64,000 bases of DNA, taken from Zerene cesonia. Lineage: Eukaryota; Arthropoda; Insecta; Lepidoptera; Pieridae. The stretch spans positions 4,340,001 through 4,404,000 of the forward strand of contig NC_052129.1 of assembly GCF_012273895.1 (NCBI RefSeq), given 5' to 3'. Under the pieces are notes generated by a model, which saw only the letters and a list, made by a program, of their open reading frames with translations, had not been told where the DNA came from and ran no database searches. Each line of letters opens with the position of its first letter. Within the stretch, counting starts at the first letter, position 1. A program made the position numbers and the translations under genes. Shown in pieces: positions 10,859 to 22,900 of the stretch.

Positions 10859-13800
10859 ATGGACACGAGAAACGATGGACACGGTGACGACATTGAACTG
10901 AGTGTTCAAGGAGCGAGCAAACCCAGGTGAGTTTTGTTGTATTCTAATTGAAGGTTTTGAAGAGTACTTGTCATACCGAGCTTACAGTCTATCCTGTATG
11001 TATGAATGTATATAAACAATAAGTAGATACACTAGAATTAACAAAAATAAATGTAAACCTATGTGGTAGCGTTTTTGGCATCGTATACTTATTTCAAACT
11101 TTACTATAATCAACAAATTTTCACTTTTTTTTTAATACATTTCAGTGTAAATAAGAAGAATTGTATTAAAGAGATTCATTATTAATTGGTTTTATTTTCC
11201 CACTTTTTTAAGCACTAAACCAAAACAATATCATTATTTAACATCATATTAATTTCTAGCGACGTTTCGACAAAATCGGATCTCCCCGAAAGAGGATCAT
11301 GGGCCAGCAAACTGGATTTCATCCTCTCTGTAGTGGGTCTTGCGATCGGGTTGGGCAACGTGTGGCGATTCCCCTACTTATGCTATAAAAATGGCGGCGG
11401 CGCTTTCCTCATTCCTTACTTCCTGACGCTCTTCCTCGCTGGAATCCCGATGTTCTTCATGGAATTGGCTATGGGACAGATGCTTACCATCGGCGGCTTG
11501 GGAGTATTTAAGATTGCACCTATATTTAAAGGTGAGTGGCATTTGAATTGTGTGATCATCAACATTTTTACATTCAAAAAGTAAAAAATAATTATGTTTT
11601 GTTTAGTTATATCCGCTTTCGTATTCTCGGTAATGGCTTTAAAATTAAAGATACGAACGTTAATCTAAGTGTTAAGCGGATGATCATAGTATTGGTGGAA
11701 ATACTTAGTAAATAAATAGTTTAGTATGATAATCATACAGCTGTTCAAACGTGTCCATAGAAGGAAATATAATAACCTAAGTCGTATATTATCACTGCTT
11801 AATTTAGCGCAAAGTAAATCTACTAATTACATGTTTCAATTTTACTTTAATTACTACATACCTCATAATTTTAAGCAGTTGTACCACTCAAAAATGAAAT
11901 TATTTAATTCGTGACACAATTCGGACATTTTAACTTTCGATATTCGCGATAAATAATTAGGTCAACGAGGGTAATTTAAACCAGATTGTTAAAAAGTAAT
12001 TGCAGCGTATGAAATGCAACCGTGCGACAAAGCTCCACATTTCATTTACAAAGACCCCTATTAAGGTCTAAGACGATCTCCGGTAGGTAATTTAGGCCCA
12101 TTTTCATCCCTTTGTTTAGTTCGTTACAATGCTTTAACTTCAGCAATTTCAGCTGAATATTACCGAGCATTCGTTTCGCGTCTCATGTTCTTTGTTTATA
12201 ATTTTGTTATACTCATTCTGCAATATATTATCGTTATTGCTACTTTATCTGGAGTTGGATTTCGAGATTGCCGCATTAAATGGTTATTAAGTTTGTCAAT
12301 TTAAATCAGTTTAATGGTAGAAACAAAAGCTTTTTCTTCTACTTCTCTGATTTATTAATTTTTTTGCAAAATTTTTCCTAGGTATTGGATACGCAGCCGC
12401 TGTGATGTCATGCTGGATGAACGTGTACTACATTGTTATCCTGGCTTGGGCGATCTTCTATTTCTTTATGTCGATGCGATCGGGTAATGTAAAAATTCTT
12501 ATTTTAGATCTTTATATGAATTAATAGCTATCTCCCCTACGACTGAAATTGCTTTCCAGGATTTTACTGAACGGACAAATATAATCTTTTGTAATACTTA
12601 CATTACAAGTTATTACTTAATTACACATTCACACGCTTTATCTACGGTCCCACATACAAATTTCCTGCTTTTATTTTAAGATGTTATTAAAGAATTAACT
12701 TCGACTAAAATCGATTAGTTGACAATATGGCCTATTCTTAATGTTACAGACGTGCCATGGCGAAACTGCGACAACTATTGGAATACGGAAACATGCGTGA
12801 ACCCCTACGATCGCAAGAACCTCACTTGCTGGTCTTCGATGAACATGACCACCTACTGCACTCTCAACGGCAAGAATATCAGCAAAGCGGTGCTCTCTGA
12901 CCCTGTTAAGGAATTCTGGGAGTAAGTCATATTAACCTTAAGTCGGAAAAAATACCTACACAGAACAGATACGAAATTCAATGTAATAGAATATATATGA
13001 GCACTATATAAGCACTGTCCAAGACACGTTTTTCGAGCAGATGAACTATATTTTGCTTTTATTAGTACGGTTTAGAATGTAACGCATGATTAGTGGTTGA
13101 AGTCCACTTTATGGCTTAATATTTCACCCTCTCCTGAACATTCAAATTTTCCATTGATACAATTCTTTTCAACACGCTTTTAATTAGCTTTACCTGTACG
13201 TTTGTAAGTAACAGTCTCCTGTAGATTCTATTTTGACCGGACTTTAAATGGACAGATTAAATTTAAACTTTCTACACTTATTAATTAGGGTCGCCAGTAC
13301 TATGTACATACTAAGTATAAGAGTGAGTGAGACAATTTAGTTGATTCTATCATTAAAGCGTGTTTTTAGTATTTTAAACTAGGTACATTTTTACATCCCC
13401 GTTCCCACGTTTGATGTAAAGTGTTAGAAACGTCGGATTAATAATATAATGAATAAATCGCGTTTAAAATCCGTTAAAAAGTCTTTAATTCCTAGGTACA
13501 TTTATTATTCTCCTTTCCTAGACGTCGCGCCCTCCAAATCTCGAGTGGCATTGAGCATATTGGTAACATCCGCTGGGAGCTAGCCGGGACGCTCCTGCTG
13601 GTGTGGGTGCTGTGCTACTTCTGCATCTGGAAGGGCGTGAGATGGACCGGCAAAGTGGTGTACTTTACCGCTCTGTTCCCATACTTCTTGCTTACCGTAC
13701 TGTTGATCAGGGGTATGGAATTTATCAATTTTGCACTGGGGAGATAGGAATAGGACTGTGATATTGGGTCTAGAAAGAGTTTTAAGTCACATGTTGTCAG

Positions 13801-16800
13801 CTTAATTATATGTTGAATTTTATTAGCTTATTACTTGCTCTGTAATTGTAAAGCTACTCTTAATTATGGATTAATGATTTTTATATTAAACAAGCTTCAA
13901 AAACCCAAAAAATTAATGTCAATGCAACTGTCTTTTTTATTTAGTACTGGGATGCTTTTTAAATGTTCTTTGGAAATTTGTCCCTAAACAAATTTCTTTC
14001 CAGGAATAACCTTGCCCGGAGCGATGGAAGGCATCAAGTTCTATATAATGCCGAACATGTCGAAACTTCTCGAGTCCGAAGTGTGGATAGACGCTGTGAC
14101 ACAGATCTTCTTCTCGTATGGTCTAGGTCTGGGAACACTTGTTGCCCTCGGCAGTTATAACAAGTTTACTAATAACGTTTACAAGTAAGTTACGACTTTA
14201 AGTACATGAATCCATATTTTAACTACGTACTAGTAAATACCTTACCTTAAACTCAAACATTTAATTATTCTATAAGACTTCTCATATGATTTTTTAATCA
14301 CCATATCACAGTTGTGACAGATAATGGAATCTCCAACTACTATATTCGATTGAAATAAGAAAATTCTATAAATAAATTTTGTACATAATCATTAAATTAT
14401 TGATTTATTCTGTAATAAAAAGATGTATTCTAATCTATTGGATAACTTCCAACCTGCTACAATTTTTTGATATATGATTTTTTTTTTATATATACCTCAT
14501 ACTAATGAATATTTTCAGAGACGCTCTGATAGTCTGCTCTGTGAACTCAAGTACATCTATGTTCGCTGGTTTCGTGATATTCTCTGTGGTTGGATTCATG
14601 GCCCACGAGCAACAGCGACCCGTCGCTGAAGTCGCTGCTTCAGGTATAACTATGTCATCATCAGCATATTCTAGCAGGCAGAGATATTTTTTAGATTTGG
14701 AGCCATCAACCAAAAAAAAAGCTATGCTCTGTTAAATTCAATAATATGAAAACATAAATAATTCGAATCATTTGAAAACTACTTACCTAATTGCTCATTG
14801 ACAATTTTTATATGCAAAAGTCAGTATTATACACACACACACAACAAAACCATACTTCTTGCTAATTATAACACCAATTTCAGGTCCCGGCTTAGCCTTC
14901 CTGGCGTATCCATCAGCTGTGTTACAACTTCCCGGAGCTCCTCTATGGTCTTGTCTCTTCTTCTTCATGTTGCTCCTCATTGGTTTGGACAGCCAATTCT
15001 GTACCATGGAAGGCTTTATCACCGCTGTTATTGACGAGTGGCCCAAACTTCTCAGGCGGAGGAAGGAAATATTCATTGCCATCACTTGCGTCATCTCTTA
15101 TCTGGTCGGATTGTCGTGTATTTCTGAGGTAAGTTTGGAACATTTTGTTCTCAAATTGATCAAATATGCAAAGTTTCCTTGACATAAGTAATTATGCCTA
15201 ATTATACAAATAAATTGCATAAATCGAACACATTTCAAAATTAATAGCCTTATACAACATGTCGATCTAAAATCAATTATACACAATTAAGCCTGGCACA
15301 ATATCTCTGATGACTTTCTTTGTGTTTATAACTAATTTATTATTCATCAGAGATTAAATCTTGAACGAATTATATAATTTAACTATTATTCCAAGGGTGG
15401 TATGTACGTATTCCAAATCTTGGACTCGTACGCCGTGTCTGGTTTCTGCCTGCTGTTCCTCATCTTCTTCGAATGCGTGTCCATCTCTTGGGCTTTTGGT
15501 GTGAACCGCTTCTACGATGGCATCAAGGAGATGATCGGCTACTACCCCACCATTTGGTGGAAGTTCTGTTGGGTTGGCTTCACGCCTGCTATTTGTATTG
15601 TGAGTATTTATCTAATTTCTAAGTATTTAATCGACCATAAATAGGTAGGAAATTCTTATTTCACAATAATAATTTTAGATTTATACTAAAGTTTGTTACA
15701 TATAGTGATAGGTATCATGTATTTCATTAATTTAGATTTTCCTATGAATTTTACTTCTACAGCAGTTAATTATTTCGGATTGAATAAAACTGAAAACAAG
15801 AAATATTAGGAAATGTTTGAATGTCCTAATTTTAAATAATCAAAGAAAATACGAACGAATAATGAAACACACGCGCAATAGTACTATTATTGTGGTCTAT
15901 ACCTGTGGTCTTATGATCTAACAAATAGTTAGTCTAATGGATCAATCATTCGTTTGAATGGATGCGCTCTTGTAAGCTATTAGAATGTCCATTGTGTTGT
16001 TTTAAATCGGCATTCCTAGAAAATAACGCGGAGATAGATAGAGAGGAGGTTATAGATCAATAATTATTATTCTTAAAAACGGCAACAATACTTTAATATA
16101 TTACAGTATGTGCAGCGTGTTAAAAAACCTTTTATTGTTAATAGCATTTTTAATACTTTTTGTCGGTACATTTTTGTTATTTTTAGTACATTTATTTACA
16201 GTTCTGTTTATTTATTTACATTAATCATTTTCATACATTATTTGTCATTTTAAATGACAACTAATAAAAAGAAGTCAATTCATACCTCTTAAAAACGCTT
16301 AGACTTTTTCGCACAATACTTGAAACTTAAAAAAATTTAATTGTATGTTACAAAATACGGATCAAGTTGTTTTTAAAGAAACGTTTTACTCCCTTCATTA
16401 AACAGCAACTAGTTGTTCCGTTCCTGTTATTTATTTTTATATAACCATCCCTAGAGCGTGTTCATCTTTAACCTCGTTCAATGGACGCCGATCAAGTATA
16501 TGAATTACGAGTATCCATGGTGGTCGCACGCATTCGGCTGGTTTACTGCGCTCTCATCCATGCTGTGCATACCAGGGTACATGCTATACCTGTGGAGGGT
16601 CACCCCGGGCACTGCTATGGAGGTAACTATTTCCCACTTAGTAATTATCTCTTCCATTCATACTACTGATTGTGTGATTGTGATTTGCAATATGAAATGA
16701 TCAATGAAATCATGAATTACTCCTTTTTCAACAGAAATTCCACACAATTGTCCGCATCCCGGAGGATGTGCCAGCTCTGCGCACTAAGATGCAAGCTGAG

Positions 16801-16827
16801 GAACAGGCCAAACACGGCAAAGCCTAA
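10859..16827 (+). CDS. Gat: SLC6 sodium- and chloride-dependent GABA transporter, 11 exons
   Basis: Exons 10859-10926, 11260-11531, 12382-12483, 12750-12921, 13522-13712, 14004-14184, 14519-14643, 14884-15128, 15396-15599, 16455-16622 and 16735-16827 join in frame into 606 residues, the usual SLC6 length. TM1 has the family signature GLGNVWRFPYLCYKNGGGAF (about residues 49-68), followed by TM3 WMNVYYIVI. The large extracellular loop has several N-x-S/T sites (NLT, NMT, NIS) and two Cys. Later conserved stretches include QIFFSYGLGLGTL, SFV-type TM segments, GLDSQFCTMEGF and PWWSHAFGWFTALSSM. TM1 reads VGLAIGLGNVWRF and lacks the Glu seen in betaine/taurine-type carriers. Together with overall similarity recalled to Drosophila Gat, this favours GABA uptake driven by Na+ and Cl- at the plasma membrane. 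The first ATG opens exon 1 and no acceptor precedes it closely. All introns are GT-AG. Family assignment is firm; GABA as substrate is inferred. Confidence 0.9.
13365..13500 (+). repeat. family C arm in Gat intron 4
   Basis: Contains GTAAAGTGTTAGAAACGTCGG, ATAATGAATAAATCGCG and AAAATCCGTTAAAAAGTCTT, matching the right arm of the 35221-35480 foldback. It ends about 25 bases before the exon 5 acceptor. Confidence 0.65.
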
Positions 16828-16934
16828 ACGTGATCTCAATCGAGATTCTACTGTACTTCCAAATGAAACGCACAATAAACGTCTAAATTTTGTGCCAAAT
16901 ATTTAAAAAGTATTTATCCGCAGTATTATTTATT

Positions 16935-17345
16935 ATTAATTAAGTTGTATAATCAGTGTGTCAATATTATTTAAGTTGTATAACTGGTGTGCCAAAATAA
17001 TTATCAGCCGCTATAATCAACGTGCTATATATGTCGTATACTCGACGTGACATGCTTATTTTGACTGTATAACTGGGGGTTACCGTGACGTCTTAAGCAG
17101 AACGTATTCTAGTGTGTTCTAGTGTGGGAAAGTATTGGCGCTAGATGACCTGTATAGATCTTTTTCCCACTCTGGAATAAGTATGTACGTACGTTAAACG
17201 TCACGGTAGTCCACCTGGTGCGCCAAATAATTATCAGCCTATATAATCGACGTGCTATTAACAATTATTGAAGCCGTATACTCAACGTGCCATAATTAAT
17301 TATTAATTCGTATAATCAACGTGCCATTATTATTATTAATTATAA
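16935..17345 (+). repeat. degenerate tandem array with GTATAATCAACGTGCC core
   Basis: About eight diverged units of roughly 30-37 bp follow one another. Each has a core like GTATAATCAACGTGCC or GTATAACTGGTGTGCC and then an AT-rich ATTATTA spacer. Examples of the core start near 16944, 16976, 17013, 17036, 17066, 17243, 17276 and 17312. The array lies just after the Gat stop codon, within its probable 3' UTR. Confidence 0.7.
17077..17214. mobile_element. short inverted-repeat element (MITE-like) inside the tandem array
   Basis: TACCGTGACGT (17081-17091) is matched exactly by its reverse complement at 17198-17208. Weaker inverted pairing continues inward, for example GTGTGGGA against TCCCACTC. 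CTGG at 17073-17076 recurs at 17215-17218, consistent with a 4-bp target duplication. Removing the insert restores a unit resembling the neighbouring tandem-repeat unit. Confidence 0.6.
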
Positions 17346-19283
17346 TTAAGTTACGTTCTGGGTGCGTCGCGACGCGTTCATGTATGTTTGTTTTTACGCT
17401 ATATTTCCAAGTTAAGTTAAAAATGCGATTTAATTAGGTAATTAAAGTTAACTATATATTATCGTCTTCCACTTAGGATGCTTTAAGTGTATTTTACGCG
17501 TAGTAACATGTAGTATTATTTGCATAATCGATTTATAATTATGAAATAATATTCGATATATTTTCCAATTGTTTGTCTATTATAGTCGTAGTAATGGAAT
17601 ATTTTAGTAGATATTAAATATTTTCAGCTTATGATTAGCTAGTGTATAGCGTATTTTTATCTAAATGTTGTATTGTGTGTAACGAGGCCATAGGAATCTC
17701 CATATAATAATTAAAATGTCGATGTCTATAACAATAAAAAATTTAAAGATTGCCTATTACAAGCTTCCGTCGCATGCAACTTCGTCTATTTCACATTTAA
17801 TGTGCATTGTATATTTGTTTCCATAATTTTCTTGATCACTAAGAATTATTATCAACATATCGTAGTTTAAGTAATGTTACTTTGGTTTTGTGGCTTTAAT
17901 AGTTTTATGATTTAGTTAAGTTGATATGATTATTTTGATCAATTTAAGTTATAAATCCATTTATAATAATGTATTTTAGATACGTAATACTCCTGTGTTC
18001 TATCCGAGACCAAAGATTTTTCCAGAAGTTTACATTTCTTGATGAATTTTACAATGTACTGTAGTTTTATACCAACTCGACGTAAATTCTTGGCCTAACC
18101 TATTTACATTTATTTTTCGATTCTATCTTTAAATCAAATATTAGTAGTGTTTACTCATATATTCAAATAAAAAATTTTGTCAACACGAGACCAGAACTGT
18201 GTGGATTTCAAAAAACTAAGTGTTCATCTATCGTCTATAACAAATAATCCATATAAAATGTTTAACGTGTCAATTTTTATAAAAAAAGTGAACATTCGTA
18301 GATGTATGGCGTTTTAAAAACAATTATAGCAATTATTATAATCAATACTTATTAAATTATGTACCCCATATATAGCGAATATATTTATTAATTTAAATAT
18401 TAAAAATATAATGATTATAAAAGAATGTATCTACAATAATTAAAAGAAATATATCTTTCTATTTATACATATTATCAAATCATTATACAATTATTATTTT
18501 AGAACGCACAATGATACTCTTTTAATTTTTGAAATTTGAACATACGCAATTCTCAACATATTGTTAATTAATTATTATTAATTATATTTATAGCACGCAA
18601 GTTACCGTTATGGTGTGAGATTATAAAATTAATGTTGTTTATCGATGAATGTCAAATATTTATGTAGCTTAAGGAGTAATCACTTCATTAAATGTTTAAA
18701 AAATAAATTTTGTTTCATTTGCTGCCAGTCGTTTGCGCCGACTGCAGTCATTCTGACTAGAAATATGAAACACGTGCAAATTTAATCTACCCTGAAAAAT
18801 TAAATCTGCAAAACATTATAAAATGGCATCTCGAATCTTGAAAAATTAAGGACTCTAGTTAATAGTATGTTTTTAAAGAGGATTGTCAATTAAATAAAAC
18901 ATAGTTATAATCATTTCAATTGCTTTATTAATAACAATTCAATTAAATCATATAGTCATACCATTTTCTTTGACTTTGAGCTTGAGAAATCTAATAAGAT
19001 ATTAAGGGTTTATACAGGCACAAAAATGTTAAAGGGACACGCACACATTTATGCATTAAATGAATGCACGTACGCACACATGCGCTATTTGCGTTGACAA
19101 AAACAAATAACTCGCTTTTTAATAAAAATCTATTGAATGTGAGTATTAAAAAATAAAACACTATAAAACTACCATGTTGCTTGAAGAAAAAAATTACATC
19201 AATTCGGAACGATTACCCGTATAGCTTTTAATCTTTAAAAGAAATGTTTGGACTTTAGAACCATCTTTTTATCTATGGTATAA

Positions 19284-19465
19284 GAAAACGGTGTAAGAAA
19301 ACATCGTGAGGAAACCGACATGTCCGAGAAGCAAAAGTTCGACGACATGTGACATCTGCCAACCCGCACATGACAAGCGTGGTGGTTTATAGCCTGAACC
19401 CTCATGGGAGGCCTGTGTCCCAGCAGTGGGAACATATATGGGCTGATGATGATGATGATAAGGTT
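19284..19465 (+). mobile_element. tRNA-derived SINE with TGATGATGATG tail
   Basis: Blocks GAAAACATCGTGAGGAAACC, GTTCGACGACATGTGACATC and TGTGTCCCAGCAGTGGGAAC are followed by ATATATGGGCTGATGATGATG. This ending is typical of a common lepidopteran SINE; I associate it with the Metulj type, from memory. Confidence 0.7.
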
Positions 19466-19664
19466 TTTTTTTCTATAGGTTTTTTCTATAGGTTAGGTAT
19501 CGTGAAGCATATCGTACATCTTTAATTTTTTATTTAACTGCAGACGACCAAATAGTTTAAGGCATTATATCACTTGCTTTACACTAATGTAGTCTTAAAG
19601 AAGTGTTAAGGCATAACTTTCAAGACAATATAATTTATATTTTTATTTGTAACTAGCAATAACC

Positions 19665-19860
19665 TAGCGTCACGCGCGTGGTGGATGAAAATCGGATGAA
19701 AATCTTATGCACTAATCCAGACTATAATCTATCTCAATCCCAAATTTCATACAGACACGATAAGCTGTTTTCGAAATTGTGAAAGGGTATCGAACATACA
19801 TACATCATAGATCTATACTTACAAATATTGCGTTGATTATATTAATAGGATGAATAAACT
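19665..19860 (+). repeat. interspersed repeat related to family D
   Basis: Begins TAACCTAGCGTCACGCGCG. It contains CAGACTATAATCTATCTCAA and AAATTTCATACAGACACGAT, also seen near 38570 and 45985. Confidence 0.4.
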
Positions 19861-19959
19861 CAAGAACTGCTGGACCGATATCAAAACATTCTTAGACTAT
19901 ATAAATATATCTTTTAACACCTCATGACACATTATTATGTGGAAGTAGTGACAAATAAT

Positions 19960-22900
19960 TCATTTCAATATAAACCTTTCCGCCTGCGCTTGACGCGACG
20001 TACTGGGCGCTTGAAACCGTTGCCGCGCTCTAAAGCGGCTTTGTCGCTGTTTATTTAAATGACGTTTTCGCGCCAATTCAGCTGGATCGACACTAAAATT
20101 ATAATAAAGCACATATATATCAAACATTAAAAAATCTGTGCTGGCGCAGTGGACGTCGAACTTAAAATCGACAAGTCGGGGGTTCAAAAGCAGGCGAGCG
20201 TGCAGGAAATAAATAGATTTTTCAATTTTTCTGCGCATGGATAACATCACCACTGCTCGAAACGGTGAAGCAAAACATCGTGATGAAACCGGCATGACCG
20301 AGAATCAAGTTCGACGACACTGAAAAGGGAATTGAAGAATTGAGGAGAGGAATAAAGGAAAGGACTGGTAAGGGTAAAAAGAAGATATGGGCCTCTGGAG
20401 AGTAAATATATTAAGAGTATATATAATAATGTTCATCATGTTTTTTTCTGACAAATAAAGTTTTTTTTTTTTTGGCAAATAAAGTTCAATAAAAATGCAT
20501 TAAAATGGATAAAATTATTACGTTTGTGCAGTCTTAACCTTCCAATCCGTTGTTTTTCCCGCAACATTTGCCTGTATCTCCTTTGGCGTTCAGCGCTAGA
20601 TAGCGGCTGGCGTTTACTTATCCCACCATCAAGTGGACTCTGCGCTTGCCCCGGCTCCAGCTCTCTATCTGGGCTATTTGTGGAGCTTTTCTTCTTTTCT
20701 GCTCTTCTCCTTTCTCTGTATCTCCTTTGGCGTTCAGCGTTTGAATATGGCCGTCTGTTCTTGTTTTGCGTCTGTTGTTCATGAACGTATGAAATAAGAT
20801 AAAAAGTTTGTAAATAAACTAGTTTAACGTCCGCTGCTTTGTCCGCGTAGTAAAGGAAAAGGTAGACATCGTGAGATTACCGGCATAAAACTATCCTATA
20901 ACTCATCGTTGTCGTTTATTGAAATCGATTCAGCCATTTCATAGAAACTGCTAAGTGATGAAAGGTAATTTATTAGAATATACACAACTCTGTAACACTG
21001 TATTAAATGTATTATGATATTAAAGTGGTAATTTTTATACTTTTTAATTCAACTTATAACTTTTGAGTTCATTGGATGATGCTATTTAGCCTTTCTCAAT
21101 AAATAGACTATGATCATAAAAAAAAAACAATTCCAACAGTTCCTGACATTAGCTATGTTCAAACAAACAAATTTTACATCTTTATAGATTTGTAGCATTA
21201 ATCAAAACACACACCTCACAATGTGACTTCAGATGATTTTCATAAAGATCCCTGAACATAAAGCCCTTCACACAAGTTTCACATTTAAATGCAGAATTCA
21301 TGTAATAATGCTCATTTGCCGACTGTTCCATTTCCTTCATAAGGTCTTCTCTTGATATGTTTTCTTCAATTATATCTCTTTCATCTGTAACGATTGAACT
21401 ATGGCTAATTTATACTTGCATATTATTAACACCATGAAAGGCTGAACGAAGTTTAATTATATTCTATTTCTTGAATGTCTCTACTTGGATTATGATGATA
21501 TAAATGACTACACAATATAAATAGAAAAAATATTTAAAGAAGTTATATTTACTGAATATTCCTTATTCGTTTTATCCAAACTCACCTACTATTGACTTTC
21601 CCTCATTACTCTTACTTTTTAAAGTCCAATTATCAGTATTTTCATCATCATCTGTATCTTCATTTGTCTCATTATTTTCACATGTTATATCAAGTGGTTC
21701 AGCTTTTACAAGTAGTCTAGGAGTATCACATTCTGTCAATGGAAAGGATTATTTGTAAAAATACCCAAAAAAACTAATCAAACACATAATTTTCACTGTG
21801 CTATTTATATTGCATACTCAATTACTTTGGTAAATTATTTCAATATTTTAGTAACAATCAAATAATTCAGTTGTTCCAGGACTACATGGATTGTTTACAA
21901 GTAAATGTTTCTAGATATTTTGGACAACAAAGAAGTGGATGCGATTTACTGACTCTCGGAAGGCATTTAATAAAGTCAACCATGATCAGAAGTTCTTATT
22001 AAAAAGCTAATAACTTTGTATATGTGGGACTTTGGTGTGTTAGATCATATCATATTTGAACAACCACACTCAAATTCTTGCTCTGAATGGCTACAATACT
22101 CCACAGTCACATCGCAACATTTACAAAAAAAAATTGTTATCAAATTTCAAATAATCTTATCGCTGTGTGAATGAAACTCACCAACTATTGATCTCCAATC
22201 TCTATTAGCTGTAATAAAAGGTATTTCCTTAGTTTTATCTGCATATCTCCCCACTGATTCACTATCTGATCTTAAATAACTGTTTAGCTCTACACTGCTA
22301 TTCATAAAATCACTTGCACTCTCAACATTTTCACATTTTATATCCAATAGTTCAGTCTTTACAATTGAAGTATCACATTCTGAAATACCAACAGATTTGT
22401 TTTATAAAAGATAGTATAATATTTTCATGTGTTTGATTTTACGCGAGTATTATATGTTTAGTATAAATGTATAATAATTCAGTCTCCCCGTGACCAAGCT
22501 CACTGTAAAGTGTTCGAAACATCGGGTTAAGAATATAATGAATAAATCGCGTTTAAAAATGTCTTTCTAAAAGACAGTATTTCAAAAATTTTTCTATTAA
22601 CTTAACCAATATATTAAACATAATTATTAATTTATACATAGCATTGATCTCACATTTCAAATTTGTTCAATGAAAGAATACTGGTTATATTTTTTTCTAA
22701 AATATACATAGTTCGATATTTTAGTTAAGATATTTTGTGGCATAGCACAAGATAAGTATACATTATTTAATGATAATTTATGCATTTTCTGGTTCCAATA
22801 AATAAAATTTTGTTTGTATAGTTTTAATGTTACATAATATAATGTAGCTTATTGTAAAATTGCTGTTATTTTTGGACCTTTTCAATGAAATAATAATTAC

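Larger units (their letters stand above)
16828..18720 (+). other. Gat 3' untranslated region and downstream AT-rich sequence
   Basis: No coding potential is visible after the Gat stop. AATAAA-type polyadenylation signals occur at 17733, 18166 and 18702, so the transcript end could lie at any of them. The first part (16930-17345) is a degenerate tandem array described separately. The rest is unremarkable AT-rich sequence. Confidence 0.45.

Noticed and set aside
20524..20784. Plus-strand 86-codon frame rich in Leu, Cys and Ser
   Set aside because: Antisense shadow of the basic RQRRYR exon of ZF-1.
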